From Vitis vinifera (lineage: Eukaryota; Streptophyta; Magnoliopsida; Vitales; Vitaceae), in NCBI RefSeq assembly GCF_030704535.1, contig NC_081817.1:28521001-28585000 (forward strand): a stretch of DNA of 64,000 nt. The letters run 5' to 3'. The translations under genes were made by a program, and so were the position numbers. Below, piece after piece: positions 12,011-24,668 of the stretch (its first letter is position 1; every line of letters starts with the position of its first letter). Under the pieces are notes generated by a model that was given only the letters and a program-made list of their open reading frames with translations, made no database searches and was not told the DNA's origin.

Positions 12011-12334
12011 TTTGATCAAGCAATTGTCATCTAGGGCTTGTGGGGTTAGGCGTTGGAAAACCATGAACATGAGATCCAATTCAATTTGTGTATGGATTTT
12101 CTAAGTTGTCCAATAGTTAGGAACATTTTGTCTACAGATTACCTAAGATCAGCTAGAAACCAAGAGGATAGTTGATGCTTTGTCACCTTCACCCAGTTTT
12201 TGGTCTACCATTTCAGGGCACTGCACCTCAGAAAGGCCCACACCTTTTCCCTAGTGTCTACATGATACTTATATCTTCAATACACTTGCAGCTACTTGCT
12301 CCTAAAAAAACAAAGGGTAACAGTTGTATCATAC

Positions 12335-12616
12335 CTGGATCTGCATTTTCATCTGCCTCTGTCCCATTCCTCCAATGAATCCAACGCATTTCCCGGGGCC
12401 TATATAATCAATGAATAAACAACAACAATTGCAGGGACCAAGTTCAAGTGAATAACATCAAGATATCTTCATAAAGAATCTAAAGACAAAAAAACAAACC
12501 TGTAATTGCCAAGACAGGTTGCAGAGAAGAGAAGGGCTTTTCATAGGTTTTCACTGCCACCTGCTATGAAGATACGCAGTCCATTTCTCAGATAAGGGGC
12601 TTCAGCAAGAACAAAA
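12335..12616 (-). pseudogene. decayed 6PGDH/HIBADH-like dehydrogenase fragment
   Basis: On the minus strand one segment (about 12616-12499) reads ...FVLAEAPYLRNGLRIFIAGGSE and, after a one-base frameshift, TYEKPFSSLQPVLAIT. It is followed by GT...AG and a second segment (about 12401-12335) reading GPGKCVGFIGGMGQRQMKMQ before another GTATG donor. The order resembles the (V/L)DAPVSGG..G.L.IF.GG.SE...and G.GQ...K..N region of beta-hydroxyacid dehydrogenases. There is no start, no cofactor-binding domain and a frameshift, so it is at most a broken fragment. Similarity was judged by eye. It lies 3' of LSM7 on the same strand. Confidence 0.35.
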
Positions 12617-12650
12617 TTTGTGTTTGGATGTTCCAGGAGGATCGAATCAC

Positions 12651-12845
12651 TTCACTGTGTTTTACACAGCAATTATGCTATCAATGGCATATCATTGAAA
12701 TATTTCTTTTTGTTAGAATTTATTTAAACTGAAGTCATTTTGGGATTTCAATGAACGACCTCATTTATCTTATATATCTGACTTTTTCCTATTATAGTGT
12801 CAATGAATATAGTTCGCACAACCAACTTGTGTAAAACACAATGAA
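12651..12845. repeat. 195-bp inverted-repeat element
   Basis: The left end TTCACTGTGTTTTACACAG (12651-12669) mirrors the right end, whose reverse complement is TTCATTGTGTTTTACACAAG (to 12845). The interior is AT-rich with no ORF. Target-site duplications are not obvious. Confidence 0.4.
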
Positions 12846-13110
12846 TTTGTTCCAGGGGAGAGGCATCTAAACACCCATCACAGTAATTAGCAAACCAGTT
12901 GGAACACATGTAACATCAAAAGGCAATTTTACCATTTCATATCATAGATGACATAACTTGGGTACAAAATAGACTAAATTCATACTCTCCATAATCTCCC
13001 CCTTGGGAATAGGGTGTCTTGTGGAAAATTAAAAGGAAAATAAAAGAGCAAAAGGCATAGTGATGTGAATCCAGCTATTCTTTAAAACATAAAAATGAAG
13101 ATGATAAAGT

Positions 13111-16100
13111 CTAGGCCCCATCTGGCTGGATAAAAGGGTTAGCAATCTCATCTGTGCCATCAGTTGGTGACACCAGCATTACTGCAGTTCCCCTACAAAC
13201 CTGCAGTAATTACACACTATCAATTACAGAAAAAGAAAAAGAAAAAGAAAAAGAAAAATGTATTCGCATCATATGACTTTTTGTGAGCACAAACCCTCAC
13301 CATTTTTTCAAGAAAAATAAAGTATATATATGGCAGGGCAATGACCCACAAAGCTTTAAAATGAGATGGATATCTGATGATTGTAGGAATTTTGATTATT
13401 CCCATTTTATTTAAACCTGTCCTGAACCTTATTAGGGAAAAAATCCCAGATAAAATTGTCTGAAACCCTCCAATCATGACATGTTTCCAGCATTAACACT
13501 CCACTGCTAAATGTGCACCACATGCCAGAATTTTGTAACACAGTTCTCTCAGATGCAAATTTCCATTTTCAAGCTCACGCGCATGAAAAAAAACACAATA
13601 TGAGAGAACATACTATTAGGCCAAGGCGCCTGGTTTGATCTGTAGTCTTCTGTGGATCATCTGGATCTGCAGCAAAAAGCAAGAACAGAAAATCAACTAT
13701 CTGCACTCTCTGCCAGCAAATAATCATTACCAACAACAACGATAATAGATAAACTTCTTTTTTAAGAGAGTTCTAACTACTCTCAGAAAGAGAGTAGTGG
13801 TTTCCATTACAGATGCTTAAAGCAGTTCTTGGGAAGGCATGCACAAATTCAGTTGGACTGATCATTGGTTACAAAGTGAAGGTTAATTCATCATGGAGCA
13901 TACATAACAACAAAACAACCTAAGGTAACAATAACTAATCTTTTAAAAGATGATAACAACACTCTGCAATAGCTAAAGAATCCTATGGGAGCACATTTAC
14001 ATTTTATACATGAGTATATTAAACAAAAGGAGGCTATTTTAGCATATTTTGTAATAATCAACACACACAGCCACATTCGCCCAGTTATTTGGGTTTTTAA
14101 GTTACTATCATGTAAGGAAAAACTTGATTTCATAATATGAATCATTTACTAAGAAAAAGGCATTAGAAAGCTTAAATGCCAAGCCTCCGAAAGCACAATT
14201 TTCCTATTTTGAGCCCTTGATCATATGATAGATTTGGTGTATCAAAAAGTTTGCCATTTCTGATTGTCAGACTGGTAATCATCTCATAGACAGGCTACTT
14301 TACATAATTTCCATGACTGAATAATTTCCAACCAGTCAAGTTCAGTTGCAGGTTAATAATCCCTAATGAATCAGTGACAAAAGGACTTACCTAATTGTCC
14401 AATTCCCAAACTGAAAGCATGGAAAATTTTCAGTTCTGGCATGTAACTCGAGAATTTTCAAGCACATGAGAAATCAGTATGGGTCAGAATCAACTCAATT
14501 AAGAAGCCACAACAATTGCCCACATCATTCCTAGTCATCAAAAAGGGCCTCCCCAATTAAATGAAACTCGTTTGAGTTTAAAACATAAAATAAACATGGA
14601 AAAATGTACTGCTCCAAGCATTGAAGAAGAGTGCATGTATGCAGCAAAGAGGAAAAAGATTGCATGTTTCATGGAGACTTAGTAAACCATGAATAGGCCA
14701 CTGCACTTTCTGAGGTTGCCCACAGCATTCCTAGTTATCAAAATAGGCCTTGCTAATTAAATGAAACTTGTTTGAGTTTAAAACATAAAATAAATATGGA
14801 AAAATATACTTATCCAGGCAACAAAGAAGAGTGCATGTATGCAGCAAAGAAGAAAGAGATTGCATATTACATGGAGACTTAGTAAACCATGAATAGGCAG
14901 ACCACTGCACCTTCTGATTGCTCAGAAAGCATGGTGGAATGAGAATACAATCTTAGTCATTTGCTAATCGTAAATGGCCCACAGAAAGAACAACAGCTTA
15001 GTGGGGAGATATAGAGTCGTAAGTGGGAGGGCCTTAAGGCCTGGCTTAAGTGGTAAAGGGTTGGGGGGGGGGTGTTTATGGGAAGTTCCAGGTTCAAGTC
15101 CCAATGGGGACAAAAAAAAAAGGAATTAACTATAAAATAAAAGAGTGATAAGTGAGAGGTCTAGGAAGAACAGGAACACAACAGAATGCTTTTCTGAGGA
15201 CCTAGTGCCAGTGATAACAGAAGTTAAAATGATAAACAAAATGATGGAATGTCCAATGAGATGGTGTTGTCAAAATCAAGATCAATCAACACATAGTGCA
15301 TGATGTAGGTTTACCAAAACAAGGGACATATTGCAAAAGGGCATGTCAATTGAGAAAGCAAGAAACAACTCAATGGCTTATGATTTAGAGAAAGATATGG
15401 CCTTGAAAAAGATAGGATCCTTTTCAGTTGCAACCACTAAAAACCATAGGAAGAACACACACACACATAAAACATACAGGAAAATGTTGCACCATGAGCT
15501 ATGGTTACTTAAAAACTTGTGTTTAATTTAAAATATCTTTGATATTTTATAGACAAGGTTAAAGAGAAATTGATTGTTAAAGTCTTTTATCATGTTCAGA
15601 AGTAAAAGTTTGTTAAGAGGACTTTGACATAACCATGAACACACCATGCAGAATTTTACTCATACAAATTTTTTGACAAAACAAACAAAGAAATAAATAG
15701 TTGCCTCATCAGCCTCAACATTTTGAGGCTCAGGAGATGGGACCCTTAAGAGGTGCATCAAGGTCACTTTGTTGTATCCTTTATGCAACCTTAAAGTGCA
15801 TCCTTGATGATTTCCAAAAATGAGGCTGCCATCAAAGCATAGGATGAATACCATCTGTCTAAACAGATAGGCCATGGGCTCCTAAGGATGGGCCTCAAGG
15901 GTTTCCTTGAGTCTCACGTTGAAGCAAGAACTTTGCATGCCTGTGATAGATTACCTCATCTTCTTGGGCAAGTAATTGGTGTGTTTGTCAATGCTAGAAA
16001 AGACCAGGAATATGTACATGCCTTGATCTCCACGTCTATTGTCCTCAATGAAGAAATACTTTCAACTAGAAATGTTCATCACAAAAATTAATGATTTTTG

Positions 16101-17630
16101 ACATGCAACAAAATAAGAATAGATGAATGCTGGTCCACAGCATGACAAGTGGTGATTCAGTACTACTTATGAATTATATATTTGATAAGAGTGCGATACC
16201 ATCTTTCAGACAAAAAACAATAATATCATCATTCCTTCTCCTAGGAACAGAAGATTGCATCCAAAAGAATCAAAAACAAACTACATCCAACTAAAAATAG
16301 TTTGAAGTGATTTACCTCTTAAAAACTCTACAGCTTCATCCAAGACAAGGTTTAGCAACTGATCATAACCTTTTAGCGTCCCTGTTACTGTAACCAAAAA
16401 CATCATTTGATTAGATAGTAGCACATCATCAATGAAGCAGGCCCTCAGAATAAAACAACCAAGGGTGATAAATAAATTACTAGACATGAGGAGGAGCAAT
16501 TCATTCTTGGCTTCAAAGGAAAAGATATATCTAGATTACTTTGAGTCTGTCTGTGTGTGGGTGTGTTATAATCCGTGTTTGTGTGAAGACAGATTAGGAA
16601 GAAGGAATATGTAAAATAGAAAATTTTCAACTTGTAGATTAGATCATCACAGTGGCAAGTTACACATGCATATCTCTGTCTATGATAAAAAATAAAAAAA
16701 AAGGTTAATTTCATATGATAGATGGCCATAAAAGCCCCTGAAATCAGAACTAGGTGAAACATAAAAATCCAACAGCCTGAACACAAGGTAAATGATATCC
16801 TGCATGTTGCAAGAGAGAGAGATAGCGAGAGCAAACAACCAGTCCTGTGTTCATCTCATTAATTTTAAGTTTAAAAAAATTACCCACGTTCTATCACTAT
16901 TCTTAAGGCTCTCTTCAATAACATTTGTCTTTTATGGCATTGCTATTTGGTTCCCATTGTATACCTCTTGTATACTTTTGTGCACTACCTTTTTTCCCAA
17001 TATTTATAGACAAAGAAAAAAACTCCCTTCCTTAACATTTTAAGGCTTTTATAAAATATAGTCGTTTCATGTGTGACAAAGCCAACCAATCCAATGGCAA
17101 TTCCACAACTGTAATCGTAAACCTGTTCTTCCATTTTGATTAGAAAAAAACTACTGCTTTTCTATGTTTTTTCATTGAAAAAGGTTTCAATTCAATGCTG
17201 ATAAGCTGGATAGTCTTTTGATTGCAAAAATACTAATTAGTTGAATTCCAAACACACACTCAAAGCAAAGCAAACAAAACTGACAAATCATACAGTGTAG
17301 CAGATAGAGGAAGGTTTACACAAATGGCAGATAAAGTACTTCAAGCAAACTATAAGTATAAATACTTGAGAGAAAGAGGAGAAAATTCAAGACCTTGTCT
17401 TCCACCAGTAAGCTTAACTTGAACACCCTTGTCCACGAACTTCGCCAGATCCAAAACTGTTTCTTTCCTTCCTGACTGAAACAGAGTTTCATAACACCAC
17501 ATATCATACTGTATCAACATTCAAGTAACGGGGGAGAGAGAGAGAGAGCAACTATCTCTATTTTCTGTATTTTCATCTTTCTCGTACAAAAATCGATACA
17601 CCGATATGTAGAGGGAGAGACCGTTACCAT
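13111..17630 (-). CDS. LSM7: U6 snRNA-associated Sm-like protein LSm7 (99 aa)
   Basis: LSm7 is a subunit of the LSm1-7 ring (cytoplasmic mRNA decapping and decay) and of the LSm2-8 ring (nuclear, U6 snRNA 3' end). The coding exons on the minus strand are 17630-17628 (ATG only), 17475-17394, 16387-16316, 13666-13614 and 13200-13111, all with GT/AG junctions and continuous frame: 300 nt, 99 aa, the same length as I recall for the plant family. The Sm1 motif is in exons 2-3 (SGRKETVLDLAKFVDKGVQV, then TGTLKGYDQLLNLVLDEAVE) and Sm2 is in the last exon (VCRGTAVMLVSPTDGTDEIA). The start codon is the last three bases of its exon, immediately before GTAACG. Large introns (up to 2.6 kb) hold a 200-bp tandem duplication and a SINE. 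A non-coding first exon near 18050-18100 is likely but not fixed. Confidence 0.93.
13228..13257. repeat. (AAAAAG)n microsatellite
   Basis: About five copies of AAAAAG lie in the last intron of LSM7, 28 bp upstream of the last exon in transcript sense. Confidence 0.8.
14518..14918. repeat. two-copy 200-bp tandem duplication in LSM7 intron
   Basis: Copy 1 at 14518-14717 and copy 2 at 14718-about 14918 are in the same orientation. Shared blocks include CATTCCTAGT(C/T)ATCAAAA, GTTTGAGTTTAAAACATAAA, AGAGTGCATGTATGCAGCAA and GGAGACTTAGTAAACCATGA. The divergence suggests an old event. It is intronic with no coding signal. Confidence 0.85.
15031..15142 (+). repeat. short tRNA-derived SINE
   Basis: It has an A-box-like TGGCTTAAGTGG, a G run, a B-box-like GGTTCAAGTCCC, GGGGAC and an A-rich tail. 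Imperfect 17-bp direct repeats flank it (15014-15030 GAGTCGTAAGTGGGAGG and 15143-15159 GAGTGATAAGTGAGAGG, 14/17). It lies in the large LSM7 intron, antisense to the gene. The degraded copies at 1156 and 1766 are relatives. Confidence 0.6.
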
Positions 17631-17754
17631 ATTGCTTGATTTTTTTTGAGCTCCTCTTTCAATCCTCGGAGACAGAGAGAACAAGTTCAATTCTGTTAAA
17701 CAAAAACAAAACTGCTAGCGTTGTTATCTCAGAATATCACAAAACCCTAATCCT

Positions 17755-17923
17755 CCGTTTGGTTGCTGGGAAATGGCAAGAAAACAAAACAAGAAGGGAA
17801 ATAAAATTAACTAAAAAATGAAAGTGAAATTCAACAGCATCCAATAACACTCAAACCCTAAAACCTCTTACAAAACTCCAAAATTTGCCGTTTATTTCCT
17901 GCAATTTCTCAGCAGCCAAACGG
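17755..17923. repeat. inverted arm pair of the CCGTTTGG motif, LSM7 5' region
   Basis: The left arm CCGTTTGGTTGCTGGGAAA (17755-17773) and right arm TTTCTCAGCAGCCAAACGG (17905-17923) are reverse complements apart from two positions; similarity continues weakly inward. They lie 125-295 bp upstream of the LSM7 start codon, in its 5' UTR or 5' intron. It could be a MITE or a conserved 5'-intron structure. Confidence 0.7.
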
Positions 17924-18119
17924 ACAGTAAAATGAAGGAAACTTACGTAAATGCTTAGAAAAAAAAATAATGACGAAATTGAATCAAGTAACTTATAAGT
18001 ATATATAGACAGAGAGATTACTGTTGTGGTGGTGAATCAATGGCTACGCTGAGACCGAAGCAGCGGCGCGAGAGAGAGCGTTTTGACTTTTGAGTATCGA
18101 GCTGTGGATTCATGTGCCA

Positions 18120-21100
18120 GGTCGTATTGATAAAGGCCTGTTTGGCTACGAGGAGAAATTTTTTCTCTAAATTAGCAAGTTGATCACTCCGTCAATCTTA
18201 ATATTAACCAAGTCGCGGATATAAAAGAAGTACTTAAGCATTTATGGCCAAGTAAGGTAAATATCATATGATACAAGAGAGTGTTTGATAAGTTAAAAAT
18301 ACCTCTAATAAATAAATTAAATATATTTGATAAAATAATTTAATTTCATAACTTATAATTTTTAATTAAAAATAACTTCAAATATTAAATTAAAATGAGT
18401 TGCTTATTTTGAATTCTCAAAATATTTTTCCCATTTATCCCGACTCTGCTCTTATTTCTCTTCAAAACTTTGTTATCTCTCAATAACTTTGTATCCACAA
18501 ACAAAACTCTATTTCTATTAAGGGTGATAAAGTTTGATATGATTTGTCAATACGACACAAATTTAACATGTTTTTTTGTTAGTTTTGACTAAATAATGGT
18601 TCAATAAATGTAAAAAGATAAAAGTTAGAAGGATGCAAACTTGTTTTCTATAGGAGTTCAATAATTCCTACCTACGTCCATTTCTCCTCGATCTCCTTAT
18701 GATTGTGGGTTCCAGTATAATAAGGCTTCCACCTTAGTCCTCAAGTCTACATTTTGATTCAATGGCTCCAATAGACACATAGATGAATATCTTTAAGTTC
18801 AACATCAACTTGAGGCTTCAACACATAGCCTTACTCGAGTAAATGAAGGTTTAATAATACTTAGTCTAACACGATAGATTTTTGAATATGCAAAAAGCTA
18901 AGATGAATACAAAGGTGCATTGAGAATGATTTGCAAATGAAAGATTAATCCACGAGTAGTTTAGGGTTTTTGAATTAGAAAATATGGTAGATAGGTAATT
19001 CAATGCAACGGTTCTCTTAACAATAAATGAAAGGAAAATATTTATTTATGGGTTTTCAACCGCAGACACCTAAAAAGTAAAAACTAACATTTATTAGTCG
19101 AGTTTCAGTCGACCGATTGATTAGTCATGACAATAAATGTACAATAAGTGATCGTTTATCATTTGTGAGGTTCAACTGGATCTCGATCCGACCTTGACCT
19201 AGAAGGGATAGCCTTGACCAGGAATGTATGCTTTATGGAAGAGATAAGGTTTTTATGCGATATGAATTGGATGTCAACCAAGAAAGGTAACTAGTTGAAC
19301 CGATTCCAAACCAACTCCTTGGCAAAGCCTTTAGGTACCTTTATAACTCAGTATTATAGAGTCTTGCCTAAGCTTTTGGGGTATACACTTAGATTCAAAT
19401 AAAAATGTGATCGTTTAAGAAAATTAAAAGGCAACTCAGTACGAGGAAATGCATAATCTAAATTAAATCCTAAGTGCATTCAAATGATTCATCTTACATT
19501 GATTTCATAGACTTTAATAGGTCTTCATATGTCATTGACTTTGTTTTCCTTTGATTCTTTCAAGATACACTTATCTTGATGAATACTCGAAACTTAACAT
19601 ATTGAGAAAAACCCTTAGGCTAACAACTTTGATTAAATTAATTTTAATAAGTATTTATATAAATATCTATGGGAAAACGATATATTAAAATCACTTTTAA
19701 TAAATAAAAATTAATTTTAGTTATTTATTTTTTAAAACTTCCTTTAATTGGTTGTTAGGAATATAGAAACTACAAATCATAATAATTTTTTAAGAGGTTT
19801 TTATTTTTCTATGCCAATTAAATAAAAAAATAATAAAAATTTAAATTTTACACATATCATCATTTCTATTACATCGTTGAATACATTTAAATTACATAGA
19901 TTGTTGTTTTAGTATTAAATATGTTTTCAAATTGACATATTTTCGTTGAACATTATAAAGTTTGTCATACCTATATCATTTTTTCAATAAATCAATGTGT
20001 TTTCAAATTGAAATATTTTTGTCAAACGTTATAAATTTTATAGTACCTATATCATTTGTTTAATAACAAAAATTTAATATATATTATTGTTTTTTTTTTT
20101 TGAAGTTTTCCATAATATTTTTATGAGTTTTGTTATTTTTTTTTTGTTAAAATATCTATTAATATTTTCCAATATATATGTAAAATCCAACTACTAATAT
20201 ATTTATGAAAACTAACATTTTCACCATCGATCTCAAGTACTTGATGCAAACAATTATTCTTCAAATAAAGCTCGAATTAATAATTAAGAGATGAGCATGG
20301 TATCTCTATAAAGGTTTTAAAGAAAAATCATCACTCTTTACCGTGTAAGTCAATATCGTCTCTCAAGTGAATGCCATAATACCAAATAGGGTACTTTTTT
20401 CAATAGGTACCAAAAAAATACCACCAATCAGGCGGTGTATATATTTTAAAATCTAAATGTATACTATAATCCCATTTATTTGTACTCGTATATCTTAATT
20501 CCATTTGCTCATACAATCATTAAACAATCCAAGTTTCATTAAACATATTTAATGGTATCATCACAGTACCTTAACATTTTCCTTATGTATATATAATATC
20601 AATTGTTTGATAAATTTATTTCAACATTATAACGTAAACCTAATTACAAAATTTAGAAGAGTAAAAACAATTAATTCACTAATGACATACAATTCTATAT
20701 GAATGGCATTTACATTGTATCAAGTCTAAAATAATTTCATGTCACCAACTTGAGCCATTAGAGTAAATAATAATGAAAAATTTAAAATATAGATGATACT
20801 TTATCATCTAGAAGTATACAATGCTTCTAGGAGTAAGCAAAGAAAATTGTTCATTCACAAATATATATATATATATATATTATGAAACAATTAATAAACT
20901 ATAATAAAAAACCATAAGTTAATTTCATAATGTATTTGAGAATGATTCACAAAAATATTTTTTTTTAAAATAATTATTAAAAATAGTTTTTAATTGTTTC
21001 AAGGATATGAAATTTTATTTGAAAACTCAAGTATATGAAAATAAATAAATTCAGCATATTATGTAAAATATAAAAATGTTAGAATTATTTTCCATTATTT

Positions 21101-21280
21101 CAATTATTGTTACCACATTGTTTAAAAAGAAAAAGGAAATTTTCGAATAATTTTTTTTCCGTTATCAAAAAATTGTTCTAAGTTAGAAAATATATTTTTT
21201 AAATTTTTTGTTATTATTTTATTTCCTTTGTAATTCTCTCAAACTTTCCGCTAACCAAAGATAGCCTTAATCATTGCGGT
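18120..21280. other. AT-rich intergenic DNA between LSM7 and eL31
   Basis: No gene is seen. CTGTTTGGCTACGAGGAGAA near 18140 resembles the CCGTTTGG arm but has no clear partner. A two-copy repeat lies at 19922-20075 and (TA)n near 20861-20881. The rest is low-complexity A/T sequence without long frames. Confidence 0.5.
19922..20075. repeat. two-copy tandem repeat, about 75 bp
   Basis: The unit begins TGTTTTCAAATTGA(C/A)ATATT and ends near ACCTATATCATTT. The second copy starts at about 19997. Non-coding. Confidence 0.7.
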
Positions 21281-21289
21281 TGGACCGGG

Positions 21290-21500
21290 CCCTCTTGTAA
21301 TCTAACCGAATAGGGCCAAGTTGGGCTGGGCCTAAATGATCACAAAGACATCACCTTACAAGTAGCCCGATAGGAGGGCATTTCCGTAGTTTCACTAATG
21401 GCAGCCACTAATATATAACCTTCATCACCAATAACCTAGGGTTTCTCCAGCAGCCGAAGGTGAGGGAGCCGACGAAGAAGAAGAGTCCTCAACAGCAACA
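21290..21500 (+). promoter_or_regulatory. ribosomal-protein-type promoter (site II and telo-box)
   Basis: TGGGCC at 21327-21332 and other GGGCC cores nearby (for example GGGCCCTC near 21288 and AGGGCCAAG near 21313) are site II-like elements bound by TCP factors. TAGGGTTT at 21437-21444 is the reverse complement of the telo-box AAACCCTA. This combination is typical of plant ribosomal-protein genes and fits the eL31 gene that starts at 21501. Confidence 0.7.
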
Positions 21501-24212
21501 ATGGTTGAGAAGTCGAACAAAGCCAGAAAAGAGGAGATTGTCACCAGAGAGTACACCATCAACCTCCACAAGCGTCTCCATGGATGGTACTTTATCTTTC
21601 TCCATTTCAGTATATGTTGGATCTGTAGTGTAGAACGTTGATTTCTGGAATTTGATATGGTTGTGTATGTGCTTGTTTGTTTTTTAACTTAATCGAGTGG
21701 TTCTTTCGTGGTGTTTATGAAGTGAAGCGTTGATTTGCTAAAATCGACGATTTTCTTTGTTGAAATCGACTTGGGAGCCGTGTGTCGGCGATTCTTTTTA
21801 ATCCTGAAGTTTATGGAATCTTTGGCGGTTTGCTTATTTACTAGAGGTTTATCCGTTGATTTTGCTGGCAAGGAAAATTTGTTTCTGCATGAGAAAATCA
21901 TATTTCAGTATTTGGCGCGTTATTTTGGTTTGGTTTGATTTGATTTGATTTTAGTTTGGTTTTGGAATGTAATTGAAACGGATAACATGCAATGGGGATG
22001 ATTGGAAAATGCTTTTCTTAACAGATGTTACACAGGAGAATGTTCCAAATATGATGTAAAAATGGAAATTTTGGAAGAATGGTGGTTGCTTAGAGTGAAT
22101 CTGTGAAAGTAAAGACTGAGTCCGACATACTGTTAGGAAGTATCTCATAAGTCTAAAAAAATTATTTCTAATTATTGTCTTTTTGATTCAAAATAAATAA
22201 TAAATGGGTAGAGAGGAAAATCTCAGATACGGGGATTTGTGGTTGTATGCTTGCTGGTGAAGGGCAGTGGTAGAATTCCCAAAATTTTGCAAAGACTGTT
22301 AAGTTGGAATGAGCTTTGAATAAAAATTTAATTTTTTTTCTAGGAGGTTTTTATATTTTACCCTTGTTGTGGTGGTGGAAGGAAATTGAGGAGTATTCAT
22401 GAAGGGCATGGTCAAATGTGTCAGTATAGTTGAATGTTTTTGCATATGTAGGGGTATAAAGCCATCTCTAAAATGGGGTCATTGATTGAAGTTGGAACCC
22501 TTTCTAGAACCAGTGGCAATTTAGGATTTCATGAAAATGTTTCACCAATATTTCTGTTGAATTTCAGTTTTTTAAAGTTGTATTAAAATATCACAATGTT
22601 GTAATTCATATGCTAGAGTACATCTGAAGGAGTCCACGCTGCTGTAATATGCGAATGACATACACCTACCCATTACCTGTTGTATCATCTGTTTCAAGGG
22701 ACTTGATTGCCTCTACTGAGCTTATGCTTTTGTAATTGTTCATTTATATTTAATTAATTGTTCTTCATTGTCGTTCTCTTGTTGTGATCTTAGTGCTATG
22801 AGACATTCCCTAGCTTTTGGGAGTAGCAGGATAAGAATGGTAGTACTATTATTAGAGATAAATATATTCTAGACATAGGTGCATATAAATTTTATTGGTG
22901 TCTTGTGCTGTTACTTTGATTTGATATATATATTTTTTACTGCTTGTTTTTTTAAATCTATACCATCCTTTAGGAAATACTTGATTTCATACCATTTATT
23001 GAGCATAACAATTATAAGTCCATGCATGTATGCAAAGATCACCTATGATTGTTGTTCATCCTGCATCTCTCTCCATTTATGCATCTAATCTCATCTAATT
23101 CTTCTAAACCTCTAGGCCATTTTCCCCACAAAGTTCATGGTCCTCACTCCATTACAAAAATGATCCTTTACCTCCCCACCATTTTTTATTTATTTTTTTT
23201 GGCTTTTCTATGGTAATCATAGAATGCCTAAAAAATTTGTTCATACCATCTGTTATAGTAGGAGCAGAAATGCGCTGATTCAGCAACATGATTAGCTTCA
23301 AATTTCATGTCCCACTGATTCAGCGACACGAAGCGTAACCTAAAAGATAAGTATAACAATGCATCTGCTTTCTCATCTTCCAAATCTCCTAATGCTGCTA
23401 CCTTCTTATGTAACTGCTTCTGTAATTGTTTGAGGAAAAAATGCTTGTAATTGAATGTTAAATGCCCAACATTATGAATTCTGTAAGAGTTATTTCTTGT
23501 GTTCCCTTTGTCATTGGAGCTATAGGATCAGTGAATTACCATCTGTGTCGTTTTTGTGCACAAATAGGATTGGTGAATTACCATCTGCATCAATTATGTG
23601 GAACACATTTACACTAATCTAAAACTTGGGCAGCTTACTTGAAGCTTTTATGAAGGTTTCTTGTCTTAGCCCAAACTTGAGGTTCATCCCATATAAACTG
23701 GTTGCATGTGTTAATTTGAGCATTCTAAATTTGTTGAGTTAGACTGACTAACAACCCTGTTGTATTTTTTATGTTCCCGCTGGAGGGTTCACAACATGTT
23801 TTTTATTTGAAGATTTACATAATTCATAACTGCAGTATTCTTGTTGATTTTTGGGACTTTAGCCTTTCAGCTAATCTAATCCATTGTAGCCACCTAAATA
23901 CAAATTCCTTGTGCTCCAATTTCAATGTGCAGCACATTCAAGAAGAAGGCTCCAAAGGCCATAAAGGAAATCAGGAAGTTTGCCCAGAAGGCTATGGGAA
24001 CAACCGATGTCAGAGTCGATGTTAAGCTAAACAAGCACATCTGGAGCCGTGGGATCCGAAGTGTTCCAAGGAGAATCCGTGTCCGCATTGCAAGAAAAAG
24101 AAATGACGAAGAAGATGCCAAGGAGGAGCTTTTCTCGCTGGTCACCGTTGCAGAGGTCCCACCAGAGGGATTGAAGGGCTTGGAAACTAAGATCATCGAT
24201 GATGAGGATTGA
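21501..24212 (+). CDS. RPL31: 60S ribosomal protein L31 (eL31, 121 aa)
   Basis: eL31 is a component of the cytosolic 60S subunit near the peptide exit tunnel. Exon 1 (21501-21586) encodes [20 protein letters not shown] then LHKRLHG. Exon 2 (23933-24212) continues with [40 protein letters not shown] and an acidic end, IIDDED. The split TGC codon joins across a 2,346-bp GT/AG intron. Total 366 nt gives 121 aa, normal for plants. The start is the first ATG after a short purine-rich leader, 57 nt past the telo-box. A second frame across exon 2 (23894-24217 minus) is a shadow. Plants usually have several RPL31 copies; which paralogue this is cannot be told. Confidence 0.97.
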
Positions 24213-24668
24213 ACCAACCATGCCTCCCTGCCTTAATTAGGTACTCCAGTTTTGGGTTTTATGTTTTTCCGATCTTAATTCAGAAAATGTTTTTGGTTGG
24301 TTTTGGATTCTCTGTGGAATTTCTCCCTAATTAGAGTTGTTTATCCCATTTATGCATTCAGTTTGTGTTAGAAACATGTGTGAACTGAATTTTATTTACA
24401 TCCCTTGCGGCTATAGCTTTGAACATGATCCTCATTCTGATTGTTCATCTGATATGAGAACATGATTTTGTTCTTTGAATTTATACAGCAGGTGGCCAGC
24501 TTGATGGCTGGACTTGGCAAACATATGATCAGGCCATTAAATTACCATTTGATGGTTTTAGGAGCTTCAAATGCATTTTCTAATCGAGGTGGCCTTTTTT
24601 TTGTGTTTTAAATCTAAATAGACATTAATTTAACTTAAAATCCAAACAGAACTTAACAGTATTAAGTA

